Shown in pieces: positions 23,001 to 34,744 of a stretch of DNA of 64,000 nucleotides. How positions within the stretch are numbered: position 1 is the first letter of the stretch; each line of letters starts with the position of its first letter. The notes beneath the pieces are model-generated. The model saw only the letters and a program-made list of their open reading frames with translations, was not told the origin of the DNA and searched no databases. The translations under genes and the position numbers were made by a program. This DNA comes from Botrytis cinerea B05.10 (lineage: Eukaryota > Ascomycota > Leotiomycetes > Helotiales > Sclerotiniaceae): NCBI RefSeq assembly GCF_000143535.2, contig NC_037310.1, positions 806,001-870,000 on the forward strand, written 5' to 3'.

Positions 23001-25261
23001 CACTCGTACTTCCAAGTTTGAATTCTCTACCCGCCCATTCCCTAGGTCGCTCAGGGACATCTTCTTCCCTGCTATAAAAAGCATCTTGATGGAGAATCAG
23101 GGGTAGATTGAAATTTGACATCGTTGTAAAAACAGAATGGGCTGATGGAGGAGATTGGTGATGTGCCAGCAGTAATGAATCGTTACTAGTTCCAAAGCTG
23201 TCTTTGATTCCCTTGAACAGTTTATCTTGAACAGAGGAACCTAGCTTTTGTATCGGTCTTGGTATCGTTGTGGAGTTTGGTATGCTTACAGTCTTTACGA
23301 AATTGTTTGGAGTCGATGCTGGATTGGGAAGAAAAGAAACGTGCTTCTTTGCTGTAGAAGTACCTACATCTCCGAAGTTTTGACTGAGTTTCAGTATTGT
23401 GCTCGAGTCGTGCGAGTCTTTCGTCACGGGGAAATTGAGCGAATCTTGAGAGGAAGACTTAGCACCAGGCGGCCTAAGCTCGAAGCTGGTTCGTTGCTTT
23501 AAATGCTCATTCCTTGGTCCCAGAGGAGATTTAGGAGATAACTGTAATGAGGGTTGAGCCATTTTACTGATTTTACGCCGTTTCGCGTCCGGAAATTCTT
23601 GTTTTAACTGTGACCTCTTCCATTCAGGATTAATGTCTTGACCCATGTAATTGTGACTGCTCTCATGATCAGAATCAATCTCACTAGCCAGCTGACTGAT
23701 TTGTGCAGACTTGAAGGCCAAAGCATCTGCTACGATAGAGGCTGTTTGGGAGTGTACAGAATTTTGATGGTCTTTGCCTTCCTTAAGCTGCTGAATTGCT
23801 TGTAATTCATCTGATGAAGCAGCATTGGAACAAGCTTCGTCACCAAACATTGTATCTGTTTGAGATCTGGGTATGTGTTCGTCAATGTGATCCCCTTTCC
23901 GTTTCTGGGAAAGCTCAATCTCTCTCATGATATCCTCATCAGAATCGTAATCGTCTTCAATTCCTTCTTGGTCGTTTGCAAGTTCAATGATAAGGGTGTC
24001 GTCCACCTCTCTTTCTCCATGATGACTATGCAAATTGCCATGGCCCTGTTCATCATACACCGATTGAAAAGCAAGCCGAAGGTTATCCGGGTACAAGTCT
24101 TCCACCGACTCAAGGCTAGTTTTCACAGAACTCTCGAAGGGCTTTGGTTTGACAAAATTGTTGAAAGTTGGTTTTGAATGGCCGCTTCTCTTCCGTTCTT
24201 CTTTAATGAGCGTCTTAACCAATTCCCTATACTCGCCTTCATGCATCCATCCACCACCCTGAGAATTTCGAGGGTCTGCTGACATTGAAAACATTACCTC
24301 AGCTGGGAATGGGCTACTACCAGCCGTTGCATTTGGAATCTTAGACTTTCGACGACGGGTTTCATCTTTCCAAAGACCTGCCATGCTTTGCACTAACTTC
24401 TCGTCGGGAGCAAAAGGACCAAGGTTTTGAGCGAAGTCATGGTGGAGCGGACGTGGCTTGACATCCCGCCTATTGAGAATATTTTGAACACATATATCAA
24501 CTTCTAAGGAACAATGGCTGACCCTGGGGAGATACACGTCATTCGTAATGAGTTGATCAGGTATTGAGCGGTCATGCCAAAGGTGCATTGATGAGGAAGT
24601 TTCATTATATAGAGGCACTGGACCTCGAAACGTAGCCTTACTAGAATCGATGTATCCACATCCATAAAGATTGTAGTCCGCCATCCACTGAAGAAGAAAT
24701 TGAAGATGGGCTTCATATGGTTGAAATACCCGCTTCATAACAGTACCCTGACGCAAAATGTCCGCGAGACGCGTCATTACCACGGGATTCAACATGTAAA
24801 TCTTAAGATAGAAGCGGTACCCAACATGGAAGCCGTAGAATGGAACCGCCTTTACTAAGGTAATACGTGCGACAAATTTGGCATTTCCATCATATGCATT
24901 GCGACGATAGCTCACAGCCAGGGCATAATCGATTGAAAGATGAAGTCTGTGGATATAACTTCCAACTACAAACTTATCAGTCACCAATACAGCATTCAGA
25001 ATTTAATAGAGACAAACCTTCATGGGGATCGAGGGAGCCTTCATACTCAATATATAAGTAAGGAAATGCTCCATGAATATGTGCGCAGACCTTCTGACCT
25101 GTCTCCGTCGAGCCGAATACCCTAATAACAGGCACTTTGGGCTCTTTATAAAGATCGGAAGGTTCGATATTTCGTTTCAATCGAGGGTCAAATTGAGAAG
25201 GTATAGCTTGATAATGATCAATGCAATTGAGACGTACTCGAAAGAGGTCCATGGCAACCAT
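20077..25261 (-). CDS. REV3: DNA polymerase zeta catalytic subunit Rev3
   Basis: Rev3 is the family-B polymerase of translesion synthesis, which extends from mispaired or damaged termini with Rev7 and the Pol31/Pol32 subunits. Two inferred exons on the minus strand, 25261-25018 and 24965-20077, give 1710 residues. The N-terminus has the Rev3 signature FRVRLNCIDHYQ and VIRVFGSTETGQKVCAHIHG. A long, poorly conserved acidic/Ser-rich middle follows. The exonuclease-like region includes DPDILTGFEVHGGSWGYLIE. The polymerase core has LVLDFQSLYPSVMIAYN (motif A, about residue 1170), ANVTYGYTSASFSGRMPCSE and VVYGDTDSLFVYLKG (motif C, about 1335, both catalytic Asp present). The C-terminus holds CysA (CLVCKDKLETEGFLCPECQ) and CysB (CQGC..CDSMDC), the Fe-S cluster site binding the accessory subunits. 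The start may instead be the second ATG at 25252 (MDLFRV). Divergent from SLU7. Confidence 0.94.
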
Positions 25262-25716
25262 GGACGTGTTAGAATGGAGGCACCCAGCGAGAGTCGATGT
25301 TGTCAGTTTTCATGACTTCGCGTTTCTCATTATACCTTCAAATACAAAAAGGAAAACCGTAGGAAGTGCCGTTCCTGTTCTCTTCATTCTCTTTCCCATA
25401 CCACAACTGAGTGGCGCAAACACGAACGCGATCACAAAGCTACGCCAAGTCATGTGATTAGAGGCTTGGATCCAAAGTGCTGACAGAACACACCTTATCG
25501 CAGATACTCAATGGTGTTTATCAATCGATTCACATCCCTTCTTTCCTACATCCACCTACCTATTATTCTCTTTAGTCCAAGACCAAATTATTGCATGATA
25601 CTTAATCGTCTTAATATACATTTTCGACCATATCATCGACTTTTATACCTACTGTTACTGAAATACCAAGAATTGGTACAACAGACCTCTTTTTGAGATA
25701 TAGCAAAACCTTCAAA
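25262..25716. promoter_or_regulatory. Shared divergent upstream region of REV3 and SLU7
   Basis: 455 bp separate the REV3 start (minus) and the SLU7 start (plus). No coding region is supported. It must hold both promoters. A pyrimidine-rich stretch (about 25530-25570) precedes SLU7, as is common in front of fungal transcription starts. No specific operator recognised. Confidence 0.5.
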
Positions 25717-27120
25717 ATGCCTCCCGCAGGTACACAACCTCGAAAGCCTGAACAATCTGCGGCAAACAAGGACCAGAACGAGTATATCCCAGCTTTTATT
25801 GCAAAGAAGCCATTTTATATCGGCGACGATGATAACACCGATTACCTCGAGCATCAGCGTCTTCAAAAGGCCCAATTAGATCAGTCAAAATGGTATGATC
25901 GTGGAAAGAAATTAGGTCCTGCAGCCACCAAGTTTCGAAAAGGCGCATGCGAAAATTGCGGAGCAATGACACACAAGGCTAAAGATTGTTTGAACAGACC
26001 TAGAGCAAAAGGTGCCAAATGGACTGGAAAGGATATACAGGCAGATGAAGTTGTTCAGGACGTCGATTTGGGATGGGATGCGAAGAGAGATCGATGGAAT
26101 GGATACGATGCGAAAGAGTACAAGACCGTCACAGATGAATATGCGCAGCTAGAAGAACTGAAGAAGCAACTACAGAGTAGTCATAGCAAGGATGGAGAAG
26201 AAGTTGATGAGGATGGCGACGATGATGGCGCAAAATACGCCGAGGAATCAGATATGGGCAGGCATCAAAGTACATCGACAAGGCAGTTGAGAATACGCGA
26301 GGATACGGCAAAATATCTGTTGAATTTGGATCTAGACTCGGCGAAGTACGACCCAAAGACTAGATCTATGGTGGACAGTGGAGCGACTGCTGATACTGCT
26401 GCGGCGCTGGTTGCGGAAGAAGGATTCTTGAAAGCTTCTGGGGATGCCGCCGAATTTGAAAAGGCACAGAAGTACGCCTGGGAGTCTCAGGAAAAGGCTG
26501 GTGATACAAAGCAACATTTGCAAGCAAACCCTACTTCTGGCGAGTACTATAGAAGGAAGGAGAAGGAAGAAGCTGAGGCTAAACGACAGGCGCACAAGAA
26601 AATGCTTTTGGAGAAATACGGCGGAGACAGCAATCCCATGGCTGCAAAACTTAGGGATGCAGCAGTTATGGAGTCTGAAAAATATGTGGAATATGATGAG
26701 ACGGGTGGTATCAAGGGAGCACCAAAGGCCTCTGCGAAGTCTAAATACCCAGAGGACGTTTTCCCCAACAATCACACATCTGTATGGGGAAGTTGGTGGT
26801 CTAACTTCAAATGGGGTTATTCTTGTTGCCATTCGCTGGTCAAGAACAGTTACTGTGTTGGAGAGGCAGGTAAAAGTGCCTTTCAAGATGCAGAGCGTGC
26901 TCGAATAGGAGGTATCCTGATGGATGAGGACACAGAAGAGGTCGAAACAGTAAAGAGCGAGGTGGAAAAGCCTACCGCTATCACACAACAGACGAAAAAA
27001 CGTACTGCGGAAGAGATGCACTCTGGTGTTTCTGAGGAGGATATGGATGCATGGAAGAAGAAGCGTATAGCAGCCGACGACCCAATGAATGCTTTCATAG
27101 GGAAAGATGACTTAGTTTGA
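25717..27120 (+). CDS. SLU7: Pre-mRNA splicing factor Slu7
   Basis: Slu7 acts in the second catalytic step of pre-mRNA splicing and helps choose the 3' splice site. A single exon gives 467 residues. The start is the ATG giving [13 protein letters not shown]. An open stretch upstream begins at TTG and is not needed. Near the N-terminus are [19 protein letters not shown] and LEHQRLQ, then a CCHC zinc knuckle ([18 protein letters not shown], about residues 68-85). Next is the conserved [11 protein letters not shown] and [15 protein letters not shown] segment. Further on, [20 protein letters not shown] and [17 protein letters not shown] are diagnostic of the family. The C-terminus is acidic and Lys-rich with KKRTAEEM and ADDPMNAF. 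Length fits fungal Slu7. It has no intron, unlike most neighbours. Confidence 0.95.
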   Translation: MPPAGTQPRKPEQSAANKDQNEYIPAFIAKKPFYIGDDDNTDYLEHQRLQKAQLDQSKWYDRGKKLGPAATKFRKGACENCGAMTHKAKDCLNRPRAKGAKWTGKDIQADEVVQDVDLGWDAKRDRWNGYDAKEYKTVTDEYAQLEELKKQLQSSHSKDGEEVDEDGDDDGAKYAEESDMGRHQSTSTRQLRIREDTAKYLLNLDLDSAKYDPKTRSMVDSGATADTAAALVAEEGFLKASGDAAEFEKAQKYAWESQEKAGDTKQHLQANPTSGEYYRRKEKEEAEAKRQAHKKMLLEKYGGDSNPMAAKLRDAAVMESEKYVEYDETGGIKGAPKASAKSKYPEDVFPNNHTSVWGSWWSNFKWGYSCCHSLVKNSYCVGEAGKSAFQDAERARIGGILMDEDTEEVETVKSEVEKPTAITQQTKKRTAEEMHSGVSEEDMDAWKKKRIAADDPMNAFIGKDDLV

Positions 27121-27524
27121 TCAGCAGATTTAATAATAAATAATTAGACATTTTATTCGAATATGGAAATCATCACTTGCCATCTAATCTCAAATCGTTC
27201 TCACCTTTTAAAACAAATCTGCTGGATGAAGTACAAATCGAAAGATAGCCTTTGGTACTTGAATAAACCATTGTGTAGCAGTGTTAAACGTACACCAATA
27301 TTTGTTTTTTTATTCAAGTCATAATTGGTTCCCTGAATCGTATATTGCTCAAACAACAAAGTCATTAAAAAAAAGTGATCATTAATAATTCATCATGGAA
27401 TACGGCTTTCATTTTGTAGCTCGACGCTGAGATGTCTGCTTTACATGTGTAACCGGCCCTAACCCCTGCTAGATTGTAACCCTCATGATGTAAATAGGAA
27501 AGATTTTGGTATCAAAATGTTCCT
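27121..27524. other. 3' regions of SLU7 and RPS9
   Basis: 404 bp between two convergent genes. It is AT-rich, with an AATAATAAATAATT stretch about 10 bp after the SLU7 stop that could serve in polyadenylation. No gene seen. Confidence 0.5.
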
Positions 27525-28424
27525 CTATTCCTCATCCTCTTCCTCGGCATCATCATCCTTCTTCTCGGAAGCCTTGGCCTTCTTTCTGCGGACACGTCCT
27601 GGACGTCCACCTCCGAATGGCGAGCTCAATGCGAAGTCGATGTGCTTTTGGGAGTCGAGACGGACAACGAAGGATGGAACGTTGACAATTTGCTTACCAA
27701 CACGGATGTGTCTTTGACGGATGAGGACACGAGCGTGGTGGATGGACTTGGCAAGACCGAGCTTGTAGACACAGGTTTGAAGACGACGCTCCATGAAATC
27801 CTCAATCTTCAAGGCCAAAACGTAATCGAGCTTCATGCGGGACTCGTCGAGGACACCGACACGGACGAGACGACGAATGAGGGCGTTACCTTCGAAAAGT
27901 CTCTTTGGGTCCTTCTCGTCAAGGGTGAGCAATTGACTGTATAGAATACATTAGCACATGGAAACCATCTCGAATGGAAGAACTTCGCATACCGGGCAGC
28001 ACGACGAATCTTGGAGAGAGTCAACTGGACACGCCAGACCTCACGCTTGTTGCGGAGACCATACTCTCCGACAATCTTCAATTCGGAGTCCCTAGGGAAT
28101 AATCAGTGACATGAACAGAGCAAGCTCTAGAACAGTGGTCCACTTACAAACGAGCACTCTCGAAGCTATAAAATTGTCAGCATAAATTACAAAGCGCACA
28201 CAGGTAATTGACGGAGTACTTACGGACGACGTGGGACCTTGTAGGTCTTGGAGTATGAACGTCTGTTCAAAAATATTAGCAAGTAAATTCAAATTGGCCT
28301 TGTTGCGATTGGAATGATATTTCCAAAGCAATTCGATTAAAGGCCAAAAAAAACTCCAGATAATTTCGAAATCAATCGAAGTAAACCTGAAGCTTCAGAA
28401 TATGGACAATACGTACGGAGCCAT
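27525..28424 (-). CDS. RPS9: 40S ribosomal protein S9 (uS4 family)
   Basis: uS4 binds 18S rRNA early in small-subunit assembly and helps shape the mRNA entry channel. Five inferred exons on the minus strand: 28424-28417, 28262-28224, 28165-28148, 28091-27993 and 27936-27525, giving 191 residues. The spliced protein starts [20 protein letters not shown] and continues [20 protein letters not shown] and [20 protein letters not shown]. The S4 RNA-binding domain (about residues 108-165) includes [20 protein letters not shown] and [20 protein letters not shown]. The C-terminus is basic then acidic ([12 protein letters not shown]), typical of fungal S9. Four introns sit in the first third, with an initial exon of only 8 bp, a common pattern for fungal ribosomal protein genes. 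Divergent from RPL21. Confidence 0.97.
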
Positions 28425-28686
28425 TTTTGCTGATACGTCGAGTCGATTGTCGTCGTGAGGTTGTTGATCGCTGGCTGTAAATTTTGTTCCTGTAATTTTT
28501 CGATGTTCCGGAATTTCAATTAGGGCATTTGACCCGAGCTACCACCAAAGTGGGAAGGCGCAAAATTAAGCGAAGAATTTTGAAAGTTGGAGTTGCCGAT
28601 ACCAGCGTCAATTTGCAATAGAAAGATTATCGACAATTTCTGAATAACTTCGACCTCCCTCCGAATACCCATCCTACATCGACAAA
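28425..28686. promoter_or_regulatory. 262-bp shared promoter of RPS9 and RPL21
   Basis: The start codons of two ribosomal protein genes lie 262 bp apart on opposite strands, so one short region serves both. This would allow balanced expression of a small- and a large-subunit protein. No consensus factor site could be named with confidence. Confidence 0.65.
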
Positions 28687-29464
28687 ATGGGTCACCCAGC
28701 AGGTCTCCGCGCCGGTACTCGGGTGAGTTGATTATTTTTCATTGAATTGTAGCATTTGGAGAGGATTGCTACGGCCACGGCTTTGAACTCGATGCGACGA
28801 CGACAATTTTGGATTCGAGAGCAATAACTAACTCATTTTCAGTATGCATTCAGCAGAAACTTCAAGGATCATGGTATGATCAAGTTGTCGACCTACTTGA
28901 GACAATACAAGTATGTAGAAGTCCATTTCTACGCAATTTCGAAATGTCGCAAAATACTAATTATTTCTCAGGGTCGGTGACATTGTTGATATCAAGGCAA
29001 ACGGTGCCGTTCAAAAGGGGTTAGTCAAAATCATCAATCATACTTAAAATCCCTGGGGAGAGTCGACATAGAGATTTGCGAGAAGATGGTGGAAGATTTT
29101 GGAGGACGAATTCGTGTACTGACTTCTGTTCAGTATGCCACACAAGGTTTACCACGGAAAGACTGGTGTCGTCTACAACGTCACCAAGAGCGCCGTTGGT
29201 GTTATTATCTACAAGAAGGTTAAGCACAGATACATCGAGAAGCGTGTCAACCTCAGAATCGAGCACGTCTCCCTCTCCCGCTCAAGAGAGGAGTTCGTCC
29301 GCAGAGTCAAGAAGAACGCCGAGTTGAAGAAGCAATCGAAGACCGACGGTACCCACGTTCACTTGAAGAGACAGCCAGCCATGCCAAGAGAGGCCAGAAC
29401 CATTTCGATGAAGGATAACGTACCAGAGACAATTGTACCAATCGCATACGAGACGACTATCTAA
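28687..29464 (+). CDS. RPL21: 60S ribosomal protein L21 (eL21 family)
   Basis: eL21 is a structural protein of the large cytosolic ribosomal subunit. Four inferred exons: 28687-28722, 28843-28910, 28972-29019 and 29134-29464, giving 160 residues, the usual eL21 length. The spliced N-terminus reads [20 protein letters not shown], then [40 protein letters not shown] and [20 protein letters not shown]. The C-terminus carries [16 protein letters not shown]. All introns have GTGAGT/GTATGT/GTTAGT donors and CAG acceptors. The ATG follows the typical CAAAATGGG context. The gene is divergent from RPS9 across a 262-bp region. Confidence 0.97.
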
Positions 29465-31211
29465 GCTCTGGGCTGGGGTTTGTTTGGGTTTCTTTGCGGG
29501 ATATGATACAATGAGGGTCAGAGGCTTCTAGCGTTGCATGATAAAAATTACATATGTGCAATACCTTCAAGAATCTGAAAGGTTTCCAACAGCATTCGAT
29601 GTTACGCATGGTCATGTGTTTGCAGCAAATTACAGTGAACAACAATTTTTTCTATGTCTTCTTCCCCCATCTCTCTATTCCTCCGGAGCCGTATTTGTCA
29701 CGCTTAGGTAGAAGATTTCCCACTTCTCCGAAGCCCTCACAAGTGTTCCAAGAACAACCCCAGTCGAGTTTGGCGTTTGATCATCCAGAGTCTCCTCTGT
29801 TCTGGATGCAGCCTCATTTGAATACATTACAATCCCCCCTACCCTTTTCCTTTCTTTCTATGATGCACGCCATTAACCAGATCTACTCTGAGTTCCCTAT
29901 ACTTGTCTCACAATGTAGAGTCTAGATTGGTACAGTTTTACATGATGGTTCATAGCCTAGTTTAGGTGTTGAGAGAATGAAAATTATACCACCACTTTTC
30001 TTGTTCCCTGGCTTGGGCTTCAAATAAATGTGATTTGCGTGAGAATAGTAATGCCGACAGCATACCGGCAGTAGAATTCAACTAACAATGTAATTCCCTG
30101 GATATGTGTATCATCTAAAGAGCTGTACTCCACACATCGGTGGTGGATGATCTACACCTTGCACCTGTCATGACAATGCACCAAACGAGATGGGTACCGA
30201 CCGAGGAGGCGAGAGCTTCAGCCGCGTACAACTTAACCTTCTTGGTGCACGAATTTGCGGGGGGGGGTACTGCATAGCCACGGTAATAATTTGAAGGGAG
30301 GCGCGTATTTATATGTGTTTCATCACATAATAAGTATGGAAAAGGAACCTGCGCGAGGTTTTGATCATTCTGGCAAAGACAGTGGTAGCGAGGATCGAGC
30401 CCTCAGCCCTCAAGGATCAAGCGCTCGAGAATCTCGGCCTGCCCATTTCAGAGTTGAAGGCTGAAGGGAAGGATAGCAGAAAGCAAGATGTTGCTTTGAC
30501 TTGCGGGAGTAGCGTGAGGAAAAGCCGGCAAAAGAAGAAATGCGAGACCAAACTATTCGGGAGTTCTGAGTTCAGACCTTCCTCATAAAGCTAATCCCTG
30601 AGGTGGTAGATAGCGGATGCTAGGGACCGCGTGCCTTCCGAGCCTTCCTTCTCTCCATCTGATGAGTGATGAGCTGACAGCCTGACACAGGTAAGCATGG
30701 CGGATGGAAAATGTGATACAGGAAGGTTCACAAAAGTCTTGGAAGCGTCAGGGATGATGATTTATTGATCGATGGATTGATTGACTGATGGATTGATTGA
30801 CTGATTGCAATTGTTGAGATACCAGGTAGGGGAGGGAGGGTAGCGAGTGATATTGACATCTATTGATATCTATCTATCTATCTATTGATACCACTGGCTT
30901 GTTCTTATTATTCTATTGATTCATTAGATAGGGTGACTGCACCACCTGCCTATCTCCCTCGTACCGACTGTCCCCCCTCTGCAGCAACCCCTAATAAGAA
31001 GTGCGGAGTACGATGTACGATGTACGATGTACGATGCGCACCACTTGCATGCATGCAGTAAGTCTGAAGAAGTCAAAGAAGTCAAATATGCATACCATTC
31101 GTTGGAGAACCCCAGGGTCGAATCATCGATAGAGAGATGGATGGATGGATGGATGGATGGATGGATTGATTGATAGGTTGATGGATTGATTGATGGATGG
31201 ATTGATTGATG

Positions 31212-31287
<76 letters not shown>

Positions 31288-32257
31288 AGTTGATGGATGG
31301 ATACATAGATAGATAGATAGATACCAAGACAGACAGACAGACGGACCCTTTGAAATCGAATGCCAGGAGATGAATGCTTCTCTCTGCTGCCCCCTATCGT
31401 AATCATACCAGGTAATTGCACGATAATTAAAACCTCGCCCTCCACACATACACATTCACGCGCATAATCGTACTTTGATCATTCCATGACACTATTATAT
31501 TTCTCCTCGTCCTCTGCGTCCTCGGTGTCCTCTGTTCCCTTTTCCCTTTTCCCTGCTTTTCCTCTTTTAACTTTGCCCTTTTCTTGCTTCCCCCATCCGA
31601 GTGCGGATTTGATTGGGTCGTATCGTCCAGCGTTTAGACGTATGACGCCGCGTCGTTTGCCGTTTTCCTTTCCTGGCAAATCTAAGAGATTTATTATTGT
31701 CTGGATTATCGGAAATTCACAGCCCGATCAAATACACCAGACCATACTACCTACCTATACCATGCCTCGATAATACGGTGCGAGCACTTGCTATGCCTTC
31801 TCCCAACTTTTGATTTTCTCTCCACGCTCGCTCTGCTTCTCCCTCTCCCTCTCCCTCTCCCTCTCCCTCTCCCATCCCTTCCCTTCCCTTCCCTTCCACG
31901 GAGTAACAATAATTTATTCAATCTAAGTACTTTGCTTTTTTTCCTTTTCTTTTTTCTCGCTCTCCTTTTCGCCTTTTCTTCTTTCTTTTCCTTCTCACAT
32001 CCCTTTCACCCAATTTTTATTCTTCCTGTACTGTACTTTATCAAGCGTCAATCCCTTTCTTGCTGCGTCTTTCCCACCTTTCGTCGAGCCAATACGTAAA
32101 AGCATCAGCAAAGATTCCGAAATCCCAAAGTACCTTCCTGGTTTAGGTCGTTAGGCACATTTACTGCCGCTAATCGACTACGTAATAATCGTCAACTCGG
32201 ATTTCTTTGGTGGCTCTCTAATCGGGAACGAGGCTCTAAGCCTCTTCAAAGAATCAA
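29465..32257. other. 2.8-kb gene-poor interval upstream of SEC2
   Basis: After the RPL21 3' UTR I find no supported gene. The interval holds a long compound tetranucleotide microsatellite (31136-31345), a weaker GATT-rich tract (30760-30815), a short GTACGAT repeat (about 31007-31035) and a 580-bp pyrimidine-rich stretch (31480-32060, with CCCTCT and CTTTT runs) that probably is the SEC2 promoter and leader. ORFs across the repeat read as runs of Asn-Gln-Ser-Ile and are artefacts. Confidence 0.6.
31136..31345. repeat. Compound tetranucleotide microsatellite (ATGG, ATTG, ATAG, ACAG)
   Basis: About 210 bp of tetranucleotide repeats: an ATGG block (from 31136), mixed ATGG/ATTG, an almost pure ATTG block of about 19 units (31211-31286), then ATGG, ATAG and ACAG blocks ending near 31345. 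Neighbouring blocks differ by one base change, as expected if one array seeded the next. Confidence 0.9.
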
Positions 32258-34744
32258 ATGTCCGAGTAAGTTTGCTATATTATACACATCACGCTGGACT
32301 TGACTCTCCCATATTGGTTGGATCAACATCATTCATTCATGTGGGCAAGAGAAAAATTTAATTATTAAATCATGCTCAACATCAACACCAACTAACAATG
32401 CAATCAATCGTACAGCTTCATCCACATTGCTGGATGGACTCAATATAATCATCGCCGGTCCTTGCAACATATACGCTCTCTCTCGGGTTCTTCTACCAAG
32501 ACGATAACGAAATCCATATCGACGACCACCCTGCCTACGATGGCGACAGTATCAAACGCCCCTGGAATACCTACGCCGAGGAATTTCGCTCCCTATATGG
32601 ATCATGAGGAGAATTTGAGCACTCTTCCGGACCCTCGGAGTAGAGTCTCGTCACCCACAATCGACGGCCCCGTCGCGAACCAAGAACAGTATCAAGAGCT
32701 GAGCAATGCACATTTGAGCGACGAGGTTACAACCCTGAGCAAAAAGCTTATAAACGCCATAAATCAACAGACAACTCTCGACGATAGTCTAAGCGCCACT
32801 CGCCATGAGCTGGAGACTTCAAGAGAACGAACGAAACAGCTTGAACGGGAAAATCGAGAGCACAAAGCCTTAGTGTCGAATAGAGTACTAATACGGAGCT
32901 CAATAGCTGAAGCCGAGAAGGCTAAACTCAATGCGACCCTGACGGAAGAGAGGAATAAAAGAAGGGAAGTCGAGAAAGAAAAGAAGAGTATCGAGCTAGA
33001 ATTGGAGAACCTCACCACGGCTTTATTTGAGGAGGCGAACAAGGTTGGTCTGAGTATGCTGTTTTGATGTAATAAAAGCTGACATGGACAGATGGTCATC
33101 ACGGCTCGAGAGCAAGCACAGAAGGAATATGATATCGTAAACAAGAAGAACGATCAATTAAAAGCACAACTTCAAGAGGCAGAGAATTTACTAAAGTCAC
33201 AACAAGAACAGTTGGCAGAATTGAAGCAAGTTATGGAACACATGACCGAGGAACAGGATGATCAAACAAACCAAACAAATGGCACTGCGCCATCAACTCC
33301 AGCTTTAAATCAAACCGATCGCAAAGAAGAGAATATGCACAACTCGGACTCAATACAATCTTCTTCCATTCCAGAACCGGTCTCGCCTTCATATCCCACG
33401 AGCTTCTTGCACCTAATTCAACCAGTCCTTCGAACTGACCTTGGAGCTTACGATGATTTTATCTCTCTACTGCGTATGTCAAGGAATGTGGTTGGGAGTC
33501 GCGTTTCTAGTGGATCTTATGGAGGAATTGGTTTAGGGTTAGGATTGGGAGCATACACTGGATCCTCAACACATGCGCCAAACAACGGGTCAACATCTTC
33601 CATCTCAACATTGGGCACATTTGGATCCTCCCCCGCAACACCAACTACACCAGCCTCAAATGTGAGCTCGAGCTCAAGAGATGGTCCCAATTCTCTGACC
33701 CCATTGAAGGAAACGAAATTTTATAAACGAGCTCTCGCTGAAGATATCGAGCCCACGCTTCGTCTCGATAATGCCCCAGGACTTTCTTGGCTCGCTCGAA
33801 GGACAGTCCTAAATGCAGTATGTGAAGGGTCGCTTGTTGTTGAACCGATGCCTTCATCTATAAAGCCATATGCATTCCCCTGCTCTCTTTGTGGCGAAGC
33901 CCGAAAAGGCCCAGAACATATCAGAAGCCATAGATTCCGAACGAGCGAGAGCGACAATGCGCAAAGGTACCCCCTATGCCTATATTGTCTTGGACGCGTT
34001 CGTTCAACTTGCGGGTTTATGAGCTTTTTACGTGTTCTTAAAGAAGGTCACTGGAGAGGTGAGGATGAGGAGTCTGACAAATCCGCCTGGGAAGAGAGTG
34101 TTAGGTTAAGAGAACGGATGTTCTGGTGCCGTGTTGGCGGCGGGGTCATTCCATGTGTACAATCTTGGAATCAAGAGTCATCTAGGAGTCCTCGCTTAAG
34201 TGACGAGGAAAGAAGACGCAAGATCAGTGGAGAATCGGACAGGTCTATCGAAATAATACCCAGGGACATTACACCAACCAGTGAGCTCTCGCCCGTCAAC
34301 GTAACCGGTTTTGGGAGAAGGTCAGGTGATGGAGAGATCCTCCCTAGTCCCCTTCGGGAGGAAGTAGAGAGGTCTGTTGTTCCAACAGTCGATTCTGAGT
34401 TGGAGGATCGGGAAGCAGAGGAGGAAGCAGCACCGGCGACGGTACCCAAACAACAATTGGAATCGGAAGTTGCAGAGGATTCTAGTGTTGTGATTCCCGA
34501 AAATGAAACTGAAGTGGAAGACGAAGACGAAGACCAAGACACGGAACAAATCAGCAATGCAGAAGATTTTCATGATGCAAATGAAGTGGAACACATTGAA
34601 CCAGAAAAAACAGGGAACACGGAAGATGTTCACAACGCAACCGTAGAAACGGCACAATCCGAGCCCTCATTACACAATGAGGAGTCTATCGCAAGCAGTG
34701 ACGACACAGAAAAGCTTTCAATCGCCATACCTGGAGCTTTTTAA
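32258..34744 (+). CDS. SEC2: Sec2-like Rab GDP/GTP exchange factor
   Basis: Sec2 activates the Rab GTPase Sec4 on secretory vesicles, driving polarised exocytosis. The conserved part is the N-terminal coiled coil (about residues 120-300) with LEREN, LELENLTTALFEEANK joined across an intron to MVITAREQAQKEYD, the Sec2/Rabin8 exchange-domain core. Further on is a cysteine-containing segment (FPCSLCGEARKGPEH, RYPLCLYCLGRVRSTCGFMS, FLRVLKEGHW) typical of fungal homologues. The C-terminus is acidic and disordered. Secure exons are from 32416 to 33043 and 33092-34744. I infer an 8-bp first exon (32258-32265, donor GTAAGT, acceptor 32415) because it gives an open MSDFIHIAGWTQYNHRR leader, total 762 residues. 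The conservative alternative start is the ATG at 32540 (MATVSNAPGIPTPR). Identity is good. The 5' end is uncertain. Confidence 0.82.

Noticed and set aside
26332..27021. 229-codon minus-strand ORF
   Set aside because: Antisense shadow of SLU7. The plus strand carries diagnostic Slu7 sequence.
30924..31455. Minus-strand ORFs of 110 and 173 codons with long Ile-Asn-Gln-Ser repeats
   Set aside because: They are translations of the ATTG/ATGG microsatellite, which stays open by its composition. No gene-like sequence flanks it.
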